Positions 28,183-38,100 of a DNA stretch of 64,000 nucleotides are shown here, one piece after another. Each line of letters opens with the position of its first letter. The stretch's first letter is position 1. The DNA is taken from NCBI RefSeq assembly GCF_000250655.1, contig NC_016935.1:3180001-3244000 (forward strand), in the 5' to 3' direction. The position numbers and the translations under genes are program-made. This stretch comes from Paenibacillus mucilaginosus 3016. Its GTDB lineage: Bacteria > Bacillota > Bacilli > Paenibacillales > NBRC-103111. The notes under the pieces are model-generated. The model saw only the letters and a program-made list of their open reading frames with translations. It had not been told where the DNA came from and made no database searches.

Positions 28183-28233
28183 CGAAGCCCGTACCTGAGG
28201 TGTCCAATGCATGGACCGAGGTACGGGGCTTCG
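28183..28233. other. Strong hairpin between convergent genes
   Basis: CGAAGCCCGTACCT pairs with AGGTACGGGGCTTCG (one bulge), and an inner GGTGTCC/TGGACC pair extends it. There is no clear T run on either side. It lies between the PAP2 gene and the pirin operon, so it may act as a shared terminator. Confidence 0.55.
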
Positions 28234-28262
28234 TCTGTTATGCAGGATGAAATTCTCCGGGC

Positions 28263-28619
28263 TTACATCGGAATGTTCGTGTTCTCGTTGGAGTAAGGCG
28301 TGCGCGTATCGAGAGACAGGGTCAGCGTGCCCTCGGCTTCATGGCCTGTGACCTCCGGCGTGTCCTTGTCGTACAGCCACCATTTGCGCAGGGTGCCGGC
28401 CGTCGTGTCCTCCTCGAAGTAGAACAGGTTCAGCTCGTCGGAGAGCCGGAGCACCTCCCGGATCACATCGGGCTCTACGCCGCTGGCTTCAACCACCCAG
28501 CGTCCGGCCTTCTCCTGCAGAGAGAAGCGGAAGCCGCCGCCCAGCTTGCGGGAATCGAGCAGGAACCGGCCGGTGACATGCTTGATGAGCAGGGTACGGT
28601 GAATCGCAGGTTCGTTCAT
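28263..28619 (-). CDS. Hypothetical protein downstream of pirin
   Basis: A 118-residue soluble protein with no motif I recognise. It has alternating strand-like segments (FRFSLQEKAGRWVVEASGV, TLTLSLDTRTP). The start at MNEPAIHRT is chosen because GAGGAGGA lies 9 bases before it. It begins 20 bases after the pirin stop, so the two are very likely co-transcribed, but the reason is unknown. Confidence 0.6.
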   Translation of the reverse strand: MNEPAIHRTLLIKHVTGRFLLDSRKLGGGFRFSLQEKAGRWVVEASGVEPDVIREVLRLSDELNLFYFEEDTTAGTLRKWWLYDKDTPEVTGHEAEGTLTLSLDTRTPYSNENTNIPM

Positions 28620-28639
28620 CGCTTGTTGTCCTCCTCGCT

Positions 28640-29341
28640 CTAGTATGGCAGATCGATCAGCATCCACTGCGCCCCCTGCTCGGAGCGGACACGCAGGGAA
28701 GGCGTACCGGTGATCCGCGCCGCATCCCGGCGGGAGAGCGCCTGCTCGCCGTTCAGGGTCAGGCCGCCTTCCATGACGAAGACGAAGATGCGCCGGCCTT
28801 CCGGCTGTTCGAAGAGAAGCTCCCGGCCCCCTTCGAGCTCGGAGAGGTAGATCGTCATATCCTGGTGGATATGGGCGATACCCTCCCCGGATCGATTCGA
28901 GACGACGGGCAGCAGTGCATTTTTCATGGCGGTTACCTCATACCGGCTTGTCTCATAGGAAGGCTCGAGACCCTTCGTGTCCGGCGTGAACCACAGCTGC
29001 AGGAGGGTGACCGGCTCCTCCGACGGGTTCATCTCGGAGTGGATGATGCCCGTACCGGCGGACATCCGCTGTACTTCGCCAAAGGTGGTGACGGCGGAAT
29101 GGCCCGTGCTGTCTTCGTGCTTAAGCTCACCCTGCAGCACTACGGAGACGATCTCCATCTCCCGGTGCGGATGCGCGCCGAAGCCGCGTCCTCCCTGGAT
29201 CGTGTCGTCATTGAACACGCGCAGGGGGCCAAAGCCCGTATTGTCCGGATCATAATAATCGCCGAACGAGAAGCTGAAGTTGCTTTGCAGCCAGCCGTGA
29301 TCGGCCGAATAACGCGAAGCGGCGGGATAGATCGAGATCAT
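28640..29341 (-). CDS. Pirin-family protein (YhhW-like bicupin)
   Basis: A 233-residue cytoplasmic bicupin. The first cupin carries the metal ligands typical of pirin: GAHPHREMEIV (two His), a later His/Glu pair in GTGIIHSEMN, and GGRGFG before them. Relatives include quercetin 2,3-dioxygenases and redox-type regulators; activity here cannot be told. The start at MISIYPAAS follows GAGAGGAG; an earlier in-frame start is not supported. A sigma-A promoter lies at 29389-29418. Confidence 0.88.
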   Translation of the reverse strand: MISIYPAASRYSADHGWLQSNFSFSFGDYYDPDNTGFGPLRVFNDDTIQGGRGFGAHPHREMEIVSVVLQGELKHEDSTGHSAVTTFGEVQRMSAGTGIIHSEMNPSEEPVTLLQLWFTPDTKGLEPSYETSRYEVTAMKNALLPVVSNRSGEGIAHIHQDMTIYLSELEGGRELLFEQPEGRRIFVFVMEGGLTLNGEQALSRRDAARITGTPSLRVRSEQGAQWMLIDLPY

Positions 29342-29388
29342 CGGGATGCTCCTCTCAGGTTTCACGAATAAAGTAGGTTACTAACATT

Positions 29389-29418
29389 ATTATAGCTGAT
29401 AGTGCATTCAAAACACAA
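29389..29418 (-). promoter_or_regulatory. Sigma-A promoter of the pirin operon
   Basis: On the minus strand TTGTGT (29418-29413), an 18-base spacer and a perfect TATAAT (29394-29389). Confidence 0.55.
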
Positions 29419-29531
29419 CCGCATCCTAAAGTGAAGGCTGCGCCTTTCCTGACCGTTTGCCGCCATCGGTCTCTTCCGGTTATGATAGGCATGTAGAAGC
29501 TGCATGGACAGCGGACGGAGGGAAAGAGAGC

Positions 29532-29789
29532 ATGACAGAACGAACGAACGGAGGGTCTCCGCTGACGGAAGCCCTGGAGCGGCTGTTCGCCGAGGCGGGA
29601 CGCCGGGAGGACGCACTGCTTCAAGCGGTGGCGGCCTATGAGGAGGCCGAAGAGGTAAGAGCACGGCTGCGGGAGCTCGAAGAGGAGAACCGCAGGCTGA
29701 AAGAACTGCTCGTCAAAGCGAGAAACACAGCGGCGGCGCGCGCTTCCGAATCGATGTCGACCCGCCTCAGGGAGGCGCTGAGGGAGTAG
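29532..29789 (+). CDS. Small coiled-coil hypothetical protein
   Basis: An 85-residue, strongly charged helical protein. Residues 15-65 form a likely coiled coil (VAAYEEAEEVRARLRELEEE) and the tail is Arg/Ser-rich. GGAGGG lies 9 bases before the ATG. No known family recognised. It is 92 bases before the racemase gene. Confidence 0.6.
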   Translation: MTERTNGGSPLTEALERLFAEAGRREDALLQAVAAYEEAEEVRARLRELEEENRRLKELLVKARNTAAARASESMSTRLREALRE

Positions 29790-29881
29790 TTCCCGAAGGA
29801 ATAACTCAAATCATATTGCCAATTTTCTCCTAATATGCGAAGGTAGAGAAAAGAGAGAGCCTTTGGGAGGGAGAGAAGAGA

Positions 29882-30574
29882 ATGAAAACCATCGGATTGA
29901 TCGGAGGAATGAGCTGGGAATCCTCCGTCGAGTATTACAAGCTCGTGAATACGCTGGTGAAGGAAGCAAGGGGAGGCCTGCACTCGGCGAAGTGCATCCT
30001 CTACAGCGTGGATTTTGCCGAGATTGAGCAGTGTCAGCGGGAGGACCGCTGGGAGGATGCGGGACGCATCCTGGTGGAAGCGGCCCAGGCACTCCAGCGC
30101 GCCGGCGCGGACTGCCTGCTGCTCTGTACGAATACAATGCACCGGCTGGCGGCGGAGATCCGCGGAAGCGTGGAGATCCCCTTCCTGCACATCGCCCACG
30201 CGGCGGCCGATGAGATCCGGGCCAAGGGCTGCGGGCGCATCGGGCTGCTCGGCACCGTCTATACGATGGAGGGCGATTTCTACCGCAGCGAGCTCGAAGA
30301 GCGGGGCATCGGCGTCCTGATCCCGGATGAGGAAGACCGGCAGACGGTGAATGCCGTCATCTATGACGAGCTGTGCCGGGGTATTATCCTGCCGGAATCC
30401 AGGGAGAAATTCGTATCCGTCATCCGCAGGCTGCAGGCCCGCGGTGCCGAGGGGGTCGTTCTCGGCTGCACCGAGATCGGACTGCTTCTCCGCCAGGACG
30501 ACAGCCCGCTGCCGCTCTTCGATACGGCTTACCTGCACGCGAAGAAGGCTGTTGCCGAGGCGCTTCAAGGCTAA
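29882..30574 (+). CDS. Aspartate/glutamate racemase family protein
   Basis: A 230-residue PLP-independent amino acid racemase. Both catalytic cysteines are present: Cys in LLCTNTMH (about 82) and Cys in VLGCTEIGLL (about 193), together with the N-terminal GLIGGMSWESS signature. This matches the RacX/YgeA group, which makes D-amino acids, in some bacteria for cell-wall remodelling. The substrate is uncertain. GGGAGGGAGAG precedes the ATG. A terminator follows. Confidence 0.9.
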   Translation: MKTIGLIGGMSWESSVEYYKLVNTLVKEARGGLHSAKCILYSVDFAEIEQCQREDRWEDAGRILVEAAQALQRAGADCLLLCTNTMHRLAAEIRGSVEIPFLHIAHAAADEIRAKGCGRIGLLGTVYTMEGDFYRSELEERGIGVLIPDEEDRQTVNAVIYDELCRGIILPESREKFVSVIRRLQARGAEGVVLGCTEIGLLLRQDDSPLPLFDTAYLHAKKAVAEALQG

Positions 30575-30621
30575 GCCGGAAGACAACGTGAAACCGGGCA
30601 GCTGCCGGCCTGCATACCTAT

Positions 30622-30652
30622 GACGCTCATCCCACCGGATGGGCGTCTTTCG
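30622..30652 (+). terminator. Terminator of the racemase gene
   Basis: GACGCTCATCC pairs with GGATGGGCGTC around a CACC loop (one mismatch), followed by TTTCGC. Confidence 0.75.
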
Positions 30653-30682
30653 CATACCCTGTCAGCTGACGCCGCCATACCT
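30652..30682 (+). promoter_or_regulatory. Possible sigma-G-type promoter of the ger operon
   Basis: GCATA followed 19 bases later by CATACCT loosely fits forespore sigma-G promoters. The spacing is slightly long, so this is a candidate only, but forespore expression is expected for germinant receptors. Confidence 0.25.
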
Positions 30683-30810
30683 GCACTCTTCTGGATAAAT
30701 TCCGCGGAAGTGGCAAATAGTGAAGGATAAAGCTGTGGAAAGCAGGCCTTGCCGTCAGCATTCCACCATCGGACTCTATTCTTAATCTATTGCGGACGGA
30801 GGAGAGAGGT

Positions 30811-32391
30811 ATGCGGTTCTCATGGCTTCTTCGTACCATGCGCAGCAAACGGCTGAATGCGGCGCACAGCGGTCCAGGGGGCCTGCCGGGGCAGCCTCAG
30901 GCGGTCCCCGTTACCCGCTCCGCCCGGCAGAACACGGAGCAGATTCGAGAGCTGCTCGGCTCCCCGGGGGATCTGATTGTAAGGGAGCTCGTCCTGGGGG
31001 GAACGGCCGGCGTCACCGGTGTAATCATCCATATCGACGGACTTGCGGACAAGACGCTCGTCAACGAAGAGCTGCTGCTGCCGTTCCTGCTCACCGCCGA
31101 GCTTCCCGCTGATCCGCCTGCTGATATGCTGCTCGCCCTGGTGGAGGAGCGGGTGCTCGGCACCTCCGACTATTCGCTGGCGAAGGAGCTGGGGGAGACG
31201 ATGCTCGCCATCCTCTCGGGAGATACGGCCGTATTCCTGGAGGGGCTGGACCAGGCACTGATCATCGGCAGCCGAAACTGGAAGAGCCGGTCCGTGGAGG
31301 ACCCGCAGAACGAATCGATCATCCGTGGACCGCGCGAAGGCTTCACGGAGGATCTTCGGACGAATACCGCGCTGGTCCGGCGCCGGATCCGCAGCGCCAA
31401 CCTGCGTTTCGAAGAGTTCCGGCTGGGCCGCAGGGCGCACCGGGATACCGTACTCATGTATATGGACGGCATCGTCAATCCGAAGCTGGTCGATGAGGTG
31501 CGCCGCCGGCTGCGGACGCTGGATATCGATGATGTGGAGGGCTCGGGCTTCGTCGAGCAGTGGATCGGGGACAGCTTCCTCACCCCGTTTCCCCTGCTGC
31601 TCAACACGGAACGGCCTGATAAAATATCTGCCGCGCTGCTCCAGGGCAAGGTGGCGATTCTTGTGGACGGGGACCCGTTCGCGCTGGTTCTTCCCATTAC
31701 GTTCTCTTCATGCATCCAATCACCCGAGGACTACTATCAGCATTGGCTGATTTCGACGATGACGCGGTTCCTCCGGCTGGTTGCGGCCTTCATTGCCACC
31801 TTCCTGCCGGCCTTATACATCTCGCTTGTGGAATATCATCACGGGATGCTGCCTTCCAAGCTGGCCTTCTCGATCGCAGGGGCAAGGGAGGGCGTGCCGT
31901 TCCCCGGCGTGGTGGAGGCATTCATCATGGAGATTACTCTGGAGCTCTTGAGGGAAGCGGGCCTGAGGCTGCCGAAGCCCATCGGGCAGACCATCGGGAT
32001 CGTCGGAGGTCTCGTCATCGGAGAAGCCGCCGTTTCTGCTGGAATCGTCAGTCCCATCATGGTCATCGTAGTGGCCGTTACGGCAATCGCTTCATTTGCC
32101 CTGCCGTTTTATGCGTTCGGAATCACGCTGCGGATTATCCGGTTCGGCATCATGATTGCCGCTTCCATCTTCGGGCTGTACGGCGTCATCATGTGCTATA
32201 TCCTGATCAACATCCATCTGGTGAACCTGAGAAGCTTCGGTGTTCCTTATACCGCCCCGTTTGCGCCGCAGCTGATGGAGGACTGGAAGGACCTGGTACT
32301 CCGGGCGCCTCTCGTCTTTCTCCGGGAACGTCCCCGGTTGATGAGAGACAAGGACCGGCAGCGGCAGCCTGACAAGCAGGTGAAGCCATGA
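30811..32391 (+). CDS. Spore germination protein, GerA/GerKA-type A subunit
   Basis: A 526-residue A subunit of a germinant receptor in the spore inner membrane. It has an N-terminal soluble region (residues about 1-270), the family segment TVLMYMDGIVNPKLVDEVRR and five to six C-terminal membrane helices containing PSKLAFSIAGAREGVPFPG, the best-known GerA signature. GGAGGAGAG lies before the ATG at 30811. It is the first gene of a four-gene operon with A-B overlap ATGA. The germinant (amino acid or sugar) cannot be told from sequence. Confidence 0.93.
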   Translation: MRFSWLLRTMRSKRLNAAHSGPGGLPGQPQAVPVTRSARQNTEQIRELLGSPGDLIVRELVLGGTAGVTGVIIHIDGLADKTLVNEELLLPFLLTAELPADPPADMLLALVEERVLGTSDYSLAKELGETMLAILSGDTAVFLEGLDQALIIGSRNWKSRSVEDPQNESIIRGPREGFTEDLRTNTALVRRRIRSANLRFEEFRLGRRAHRDTVLMYMDGIVNPKLVDEVRRRLRTLDIDDVEGSGFVEQWIGDSFLTPFPLLLNTERPDKISAALLQGKVAILVDGDPFALVLPITFSSCIQSPEDYYQHWLISTMTRFLRLVAAFIATFLPALYISLVEYHHGMLPSKLAFSIAGAREGVPFPGVVEAFIMEITLELLREAGLRLPKPIGQTIGIVGGLVIGEAAVSAGIVSPIMVIVVAVTAIASFALPFYAFGITLRIIRFGIMIAASIFGLYGVIMCYILINIHLVNLRSFGVPYTAPFAPQLMEDWKDLVLRAPLVFLRERPRLMRDKDRQRQPDKQVKP

Positions 32392-33503
32392 AGCGGTCCT
32401 TCAAGCTGGGTGAGGAGAGCATCGGTTCCCTGGATCTGACGATCACCATTTCTTCCATGATGATCGGTGTCGGCATTCTGACGCTTCCGAAGACACTCGC
32501 CCGGGTAACCATGTCGTCTGACGGTTGGATGTCGATCGTACTCGCCGGGACCATGGCGATCGTTTGTGCCTGGATCATGGCGAAGCTCGCCGGACGGTTT
32601 CATGGCGAAGGTTACTTTGCCTATGCATCGTCCATTATCACAAAGCCCGTCGCCCTGCTGTGGACGACCGGCATGTCCGTGTACTACATCGTATTCTGCG
32701 CCTTTGAGATCCGGGCCATCGCCAATATCTCCAAGCAGTATCTTTTTGAGCGGACGCCGGTGGAGATCATCGCTCTGACCTTTCTGCTTGTAACCGTCTA
32801 TGCGGCGGCAGGCAGCCGGATCGGGCTGATCCGCCTCAACACCCTCTTTTTGCCTTTGGTCATGAGCATTTCGGTGTTTGTCCTGCTGTTCTCCATTCCG
32901 CTGTTTCACTACAGCGACCTCAAGCCCTTTTTCATCACGGATTGGCACAAAGTGCTCGGCGGCGCAAAAGAGACGGTTTTTTCGGTGCTTGGGTTCGAAG
33001 TCGTCCTGTTCTACACCTCGCTGATGAAGCGGCCGGAGGACGCACCGAAAGCGGCCATGCTGGGCGTGGCCCTCACGGTACTGCTGTATCTTACCGTGTA
33101 CATTATCGCTGTGGGGGTTTTCTCGCATCAGGCCCTGAAGGAAGTGACCTATCCGGCTATCGAGCTGGCTAAGGAGATGCAGGTTCCGGGTGAGTTCTTC
33201 GAACGTTTCGAATCCATCTTTTTCACCATCTGGATCATGACCATCTTCAATACGTCCGCGATGGCTCTGGATGTGGCCGTCAACAACCTCAGTCATCTTT
33301 TCCGGAAAATGAAGCGCATGCAGGGGATGTTCCTGCTCAGTCCCGTGGTCTATCTCATCTGCATGTTCCCGGAGAACGGAATCGAATTCAACATGCTGGG
33401 CACGCTCGTGAACTATGGAGGGATCATTTTCGTCATCCTGATCCCTTGTCTGATGTATGGCGTCGCCGTGATTCGCAGGAGGAAGCCGCATGGGAACACA
33501 TAA
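32388..33503 (+). CDS. Spore germination permease, GerAB/GerKB-type B subunit
   Basis: A 371-residue membrane protein of the APC-like GerB family with about ten helices (MMIGVGILTLPKTLA in helix 1). Crystal and genetic work on relatives places the germinant pocket here. Its ATG overlaps the stop of the A gene (ATGA), so they are translationally coupled. It overlaps the C gene by 14 bases. Confidence 0.92.
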   Translation: MKRSFKLGEESIGSLDLTITISSMMIGVGILTLPKTLARVTMSSDGWMSIVLAGTMAIVCAWIMAKLAGRFHGEGYFAYASSIITKPVALLWTTGMSVYYIVFCAFEIRAIANISKQYLFERTPVEIIALTFLLVTVYAAAGSRIGLIRLNTLFLPLVMSISVFVLLFSIPLFHYSDLKPFFITDWHKVLGGAKETVFSVLGFEVVLFYTSLMKRPEDAPKAAMLGVALTVLLYLTVYIIAVGVFSHQALKEVTYPAIELAKEMQVPGEFFERFESIFFTIWIMTIFNTSAMALDVAVNNLSHLFRKMKRMQGMFLLSPVVYLICMFPENGIEFNMLGTLVNYGGIIFVILIPCLMYGVAVIRRRKPHGNT

Positions 33504-34698
33504 TCATAGAACACTGTCACTGGCGCTGGTGCTGATCATGCCCCTCACAATGACGGGCTGCTGGGACCGGATTGAGATCGACCAGCGGGGCTTCGTGGTC
33601 GGCGTCGGAATCGACAGAAGCACCGCAAAGACGGTTACCCGGGAGACGTCCGGCGGGACGGACAAATATGCGGGCACCTACCAGATCGTGGTCCCCTCCG
33701 GTCTGAGGCAGGGGAATACGCAGTCAGGGGGCGGATCGAAGGCGTACTTCAACCTCACGGCTTCGGAGAATTCGATGCATTCCCTGACGGGCAAGATGTC
33801 GACGAAGACGAGCCGCGCCCCTTACTTCGAGCACTTGAAGCTCATCATTATCTCAGCGGAAGTCGCCCGCACGAAGGAATTCGCGGACATTATGGATTTC
33901 TTCCTGCGGGACAACGAGATGCGCCGCAATGTGAAGATCATGATCTCCGACGGGAGAGCGGAGGACGTGTTGAACGTGAAGCCGCTCAGCGAGAACATGC
34001 CGGTGAATTACATTGAATCCACCTCCAAGAACAAGCGGAAGAGCAATTTCATGCTGCCGGTTACGAGGATCGGCGACCTTCATGAATACATGCTGACCCA
34101 GGAAAGCTACACGGTACAGAAGGTATCCTCTTACCGCGACGGAATCACCCTTACGGGGGCTGCGCTGATCGACGGGGAAACGAACCGGCTGCTCGGTTTT
34201 CTGACCGGGGAGGAGACCCAGGGGCTCAACTTTCTCAAGCAGGAAGTCAAAGGGGGGATCGTGGAGACCGAGATGTACGGCAGCACGGTCGATCTGGAGG
34301 TGGAGCGCGCTAATCGGCAGATTAAGGTCGACTGGCCTCCCGGCGGGAAGCCGGTCTTCTCCGTGTATATTCAGGTAGAGGGGAGCCTGGGCAAATCGTT
34401 CGCCAAGCTGGACCTGACGAACTCCCCGACGCTGACGGATATCGAGGCGAAGCTGGGGGCGAAGGTGACCGATACGTGCACCAAGCTCATGGCCGTGCTG
34501 CAGAAGAAGTACGGCAGGGACGCCGCAGGGCTGGGATCCCATCTGCGGGAGAACCACTACAGGCAGTGGACAGCCATCCAGAACAATTGGGAGAAGGGAG
34601 ATAAGCTGTTCCGGGAGGTGGAGGTTCGGGTGCAGACGGATGTCAAAATCCGCCGGATCGGCAGCATTAACGCCAACGAGGAGGGGCGGGGCTCATGA
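33490..34698 (+). CDS. Spore germination lipoprotein, GerAC-type C subunit
   Basis: A 402-residue Ger(x)C lipoprotein. The signal peptide ends in the lipobox TMTGC (Cys24), followed by the family signature CWDRIEIDQRGFVVGVGID. The rest is the three-domain extracellular part of the family, ending near KIRRIGSIN. It is anchored on the outer face of the spore inner membrane beside A and B. It overlaps the B gene by 14 bases, and the D-like gene by ATGA. Confidence 0.93.
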   Translation: MGTHNHRTLSLALVLIMPLTMTGCWDRIEIDQRGFVVGVGIDRSTAKTVTRETSGGTDKYAGTYQIVVPSGLRQGNTQSGGGSKAYFNLTASENSMHSLTGKMSTKTSRAPYFEHLKLIIISAEVARTKEFADIMDFFLRDNEMRRNVKIMISDGRAEDVLNVKPLSENMPVNYIESTSKNKRKSNFMLPVTRIGDLHEYMLTQESYTVQKVSSYRDGITLTGAALIDGETNRLLGFLTGEETQGLNFLKQEVKGGIVETEMYGSTVDLEVERANRQIKVDWPPGGKPVFSVYIQVEGSLGKSFAKLDLTNSPTLTDIEAKLGAKVTDTCTKLMAVLQKKYGRDAAGLGSHLRENHYRQWTAIQNNWEKGDKLFREVEVRVQTDVKIRRIGSINANEEGRGS

Positions 34699-34868
34699 TT
34701 GAAATGGTTTTGGGGCGGATTCCCCCGGGGTTTATCCAACTCTGCGCTGTCCTTGCACTCCTCATACCTTGGTTGACGTACTGGGTGAACCGCCGTATCC
34801 ATGAGCTGGGTGACCCGCCTTGGATGATGGAGGAGCTGCCTCAAAGCTCGGAGGAGGAGGATGGCTGA
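34695..34868 (+). CDS. Tiny D-type subunit of the ger operon
   Basis: A 57-residue protein whose ATG overlaps the stop of the C gene (ATGA). It starts MIEMVLGRIPPGFIQLC, has one membrane helix (about residues 15-33: LCAVLALLIPWLTYWV), the motif INRRIHELGDPP-like tail (NRRIHELGDPPWMMEEL) and an acidic end. Small D genes with one or two helices occur in some ger operons of Bacillus and modulate the receptor. Its position, coupling and the terminator 25 bases later support a real gene that is easily missed. Confidence 0.75.
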   Translation: MIEMVLGRIPPGFIQLCAVLALLIPWLTYWVNRRIHELGDPPWMMEELPQSSEEEDG

Positions 34869-34892
34869 GCCCGGCTTCCTGCGGCGAGCCGC

Positions 34893-34951
34893 CACAAAGC
34901 GAAAAGCCTTCGTTGTCCCGGTCAAGGGAAACGAAGGCTTTTCGCTTTGTG
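34893..34951 (+). terminator. Perfect 22-bp hairpin after the ger operon
   Basis: The 22-base arms at 34893-34914 and 34930-34951 are exactly complementary, with an inner GTCCC/GGGA extension. The arm contains AAAAGCC/GGCTTTT rather than a trailing T run, so termination could be bidirectional, shared with the kinase gene that ends at 35136. Confidence 0.75.
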
Positions 34952-35135
34952 CACCGTTGGTGAGGCAGAGGGAGAGGCGAGGGCGCCTCCCTCTGCCGGC
35001 CGGGAACCGGCAGCAGGCAAGGGGGCCGCTCCGCAGCAGCCATGCGCGGGTTGATGACTGCGCATGGATGGTGCCGGGAGCGGGCCGTCTCCTGCCGAGC
35101 TGGTCCGTGCAGCCAGCCGCCCGGCCGGGGGCCGG

Positions 35136-38100
35136 CTAGGCAACCGGAAGCATAAGCGTAATCCGGCAGCCGGTGTCGCCGTCGGGCGCGATCTGCAGCG
35201 TGCCGCCTAGATGCTGCACCCGCTCCGTCATGGAGCGCAGGCCGAAGCCCATCTCCTCGGCATCGAAGCGGCGGCCGTTATTCGAGAGCTCGAAGCGCAG
35301 CTCGCGCTCCCGGCAGGTCAGCCGGAAGCGGAAGCGGGTGCTGCCGCCGTGGCGGATGCCGTTCGTCAGGCCTTCCTGCAGCGCCCGGTACAGCGCGCGG
35401 CGCTGCTGCGCGTCGAGCTCGGGGAGGTCATCCACCTCCTCGTCGATCTCTACGCCTGCGGCCTGCCGGGTATCCCTAAGAAGCTGAAGCATCGCATCAC
35501 GCAGGCTGCCCTCGGTGCCTTGGTCCCGCAGCATGCGCACGGACTGGCGGACCTCGCCCAGGCTCTTGCGGACGAGATGCTGGGAGAGGTCGAGCTTCTC
35601 CATGCCGAGCTCCCGGTTCTGAAGCAGGAGCCGTTTGGCCGCTTCGATCTGGATGTTGATCACCGTCAGCGTGTGGCCGACGATATCGTGGATCTCCTGT
35701 GCAATGCGGTTGCGCTCCTCGAGCACGGAGATTTCGGTCATGGCGTCAATCGTCTCCTGCATCGAGGAGGCAAGCTTGCGGTTCGCCTTCTCGAGAGCGG
35801 CGGTGCGCTCGGCGACGAGCTCTTCGAGCGAGAGGTTCAGCTGCGAGAGCTGCAGCTGGATCCGGACCCGGGCGAGGAGCTCGCTGCGGTGAATCGGCTT
35901 CGTGAGATAGTCGTTGGCGCCCGCTTCGAAGCCCTCGGCCAGGTCCCGGGGCTCCGACTTCGCCGTAAGCAGGAGCACCGGCAGCTCGCTCGGATTGAAG
36001 CGCTCTCTCAGCTGCCGGCAGACTTCCACGCCGCTCAGCCCGGGCATCATGACGTCGAGGAGCATGAGGTCCGGCTTGCTGCGGAGCGCGAGCTCCAGCG
36101 CCTCTGTCCCGCTGCGCGCCTGGACCAGGCGGTAAGGCTGGCTCGCCAGGTGCTGCTGCAGCACGAGCAGGTTGACGGGCTCGTCGTCGGCGATCAGGAT
36201 GAGCGGCAGCGGGCCTTCCTCCGGACCGGCGGCGGACTGCCCTTCATCTCCGCCCGCCGTGTCCACTGTGTGATAGGCCGGCGTACCGAGGGCGCGAAGG
36301 ACGGGAACCTCCTGCGCAGGCGGCGGCAGCGTTCCGTCCGCTGCGGGCAGGGTGAAGGCCACCGACGTACCGCCCCCCGGCTCGGAGTCCAGGGTGATCG
36401 TACCGCCGTGCAGCTCGACGAGCTTCTTCGTAATCGAGAGCCCAAGGCCCGTGCCGCCACGGCCCAGCCCCTCCGCCGCCTGCTCGAACGGCTCGAAGAG
36501 CGCCGGCAGCTTCTCCGGCGGAATGCCGACCCCCGTATCCCGGATGCGGATGCGCATGCCGGCCCCGGTGGACTCGGCGGTCAGGCGGACCTCTCCGCTG
36601 TCCGTGAACTTCAGGGCATTGCCGATCAGATTGTAGAGGATCTGCTCGAGCCGGCCGGCATCCGCCAGGACCCTGCTGCCCTCGGGCACGCCGTTCACCA
36701 GGGCGATCCCCTTGCGGGCGGCGAGCGGGCCGAAGACGGTCAGGACGAGATCGGCCAGCGCATGGAGCCCCACCGGCTCCCGCTTCAGCACGATGTCGCT
36801 GTGCTTCAGCTTGGAGAAGTCCAGGATGTCATCGACGAGCCTTGCAAGCCGGCCGGCGCTGGAGATGACCAGCTCCACGTTCCGGCGGGAGTCGTCCCGG
36901 ACGCCGCTGTGATCCGCAAGGATCGCCTCCGATAAGCCGATGATGCCATGCAGCGGGGTCCGCAGCTCGTGCGACGTGTTCGCAAGGAAATCGTCTTTGA
37001 GCCGGTCGAGCTCCTGGAGCTTGCGGTTCTTCTCTTCAAGCTCCAGGGCGTACCGCTTCACCCGCTCGTTCACCTGGTCGAAGCGCTGGACCAGCACCAT
37101 CGTCAGGCAGAGCATGAACAGGAAGATCCCGAAGCTGAGCTGGTCTTCCCGCAGGAAATACAGGAGCGCGGGCGCTGTCCGGAAGGCCGCAAGGTCCCAC
37201 CGCTCGAGCAGGAAGAACAGCGAATGGCTGACTCCGAAGAGGATCAGCAGGAGGTAGCCGAGCATCGTCCATTGGGCCTCACTCGTCTTCTGCCTGCGGA
37301 GCTGGACGAACATCAGCGCGCTGTCCGCCAGGAAGATGAGCATGAAGGCGGCGGAAGCGAAGTAGTTCACGATATCAAAGTAGAGCTGGTCACTGTAAAG
37401 CGCCGCGGCCAATGTGACAACCGAGAAGACCAGCGAGAACACCGACAGCTTCCCCCGCATCCCCCTGAAGCCGTCCCCGAAGAGGGCTCTCAGGAAGGCC
37501 AGGATGGAGAAGGTGCCGAGATAGAACGGAACATCGTGCAGATAAGTGACCAGCGGAAGCTGCCAAAACTCGTTAAAGAGGAACGTCCTTGCGAAGCAGC
37601 CGTGCAGCGAGCACAGCGCGAACAGTCCGAAATACAGATACATGGGCTGCGACCGCTGTCTCAGGTAGAGCAGCAGAGAGAGGATTGCCGCCATGGCAAA
37701 GCAGAAGCTGAAGAGAATCTTGAACCCGTCCTTGACCAGCGCGTTCGCCGTATATTCCTGACGGCCCGCGAGGGTGAACTGTCCCAGATTCAGCGCTTCG
37801 CCGGATTTGTGGAGCTTGAGATACAGCGTCTGGCCTTCGTACTCGTCCGGCAATCGGATGAAGTTCCAGCGGTAGGAGGGATACACCGGGACATAGGAGC
37901 TGCCGGTGTTGAATTCGTAGAGAGCCGCTCCGCCGAGATAAGCGGCAATCCGGCCCTGGCCCTGGCCGATCATGTAGGGGTCGCGGATCGGCAGTCCGGG
38001 CAGCGTGACCTTCGCCCAGTAATAGCCGCGGTAGGCTGCGGTCTCCGCAAGGGAAGCGGCTTGCTCGGAGGGAACCCACCCCTCTCCGTCACCGGGCGGG

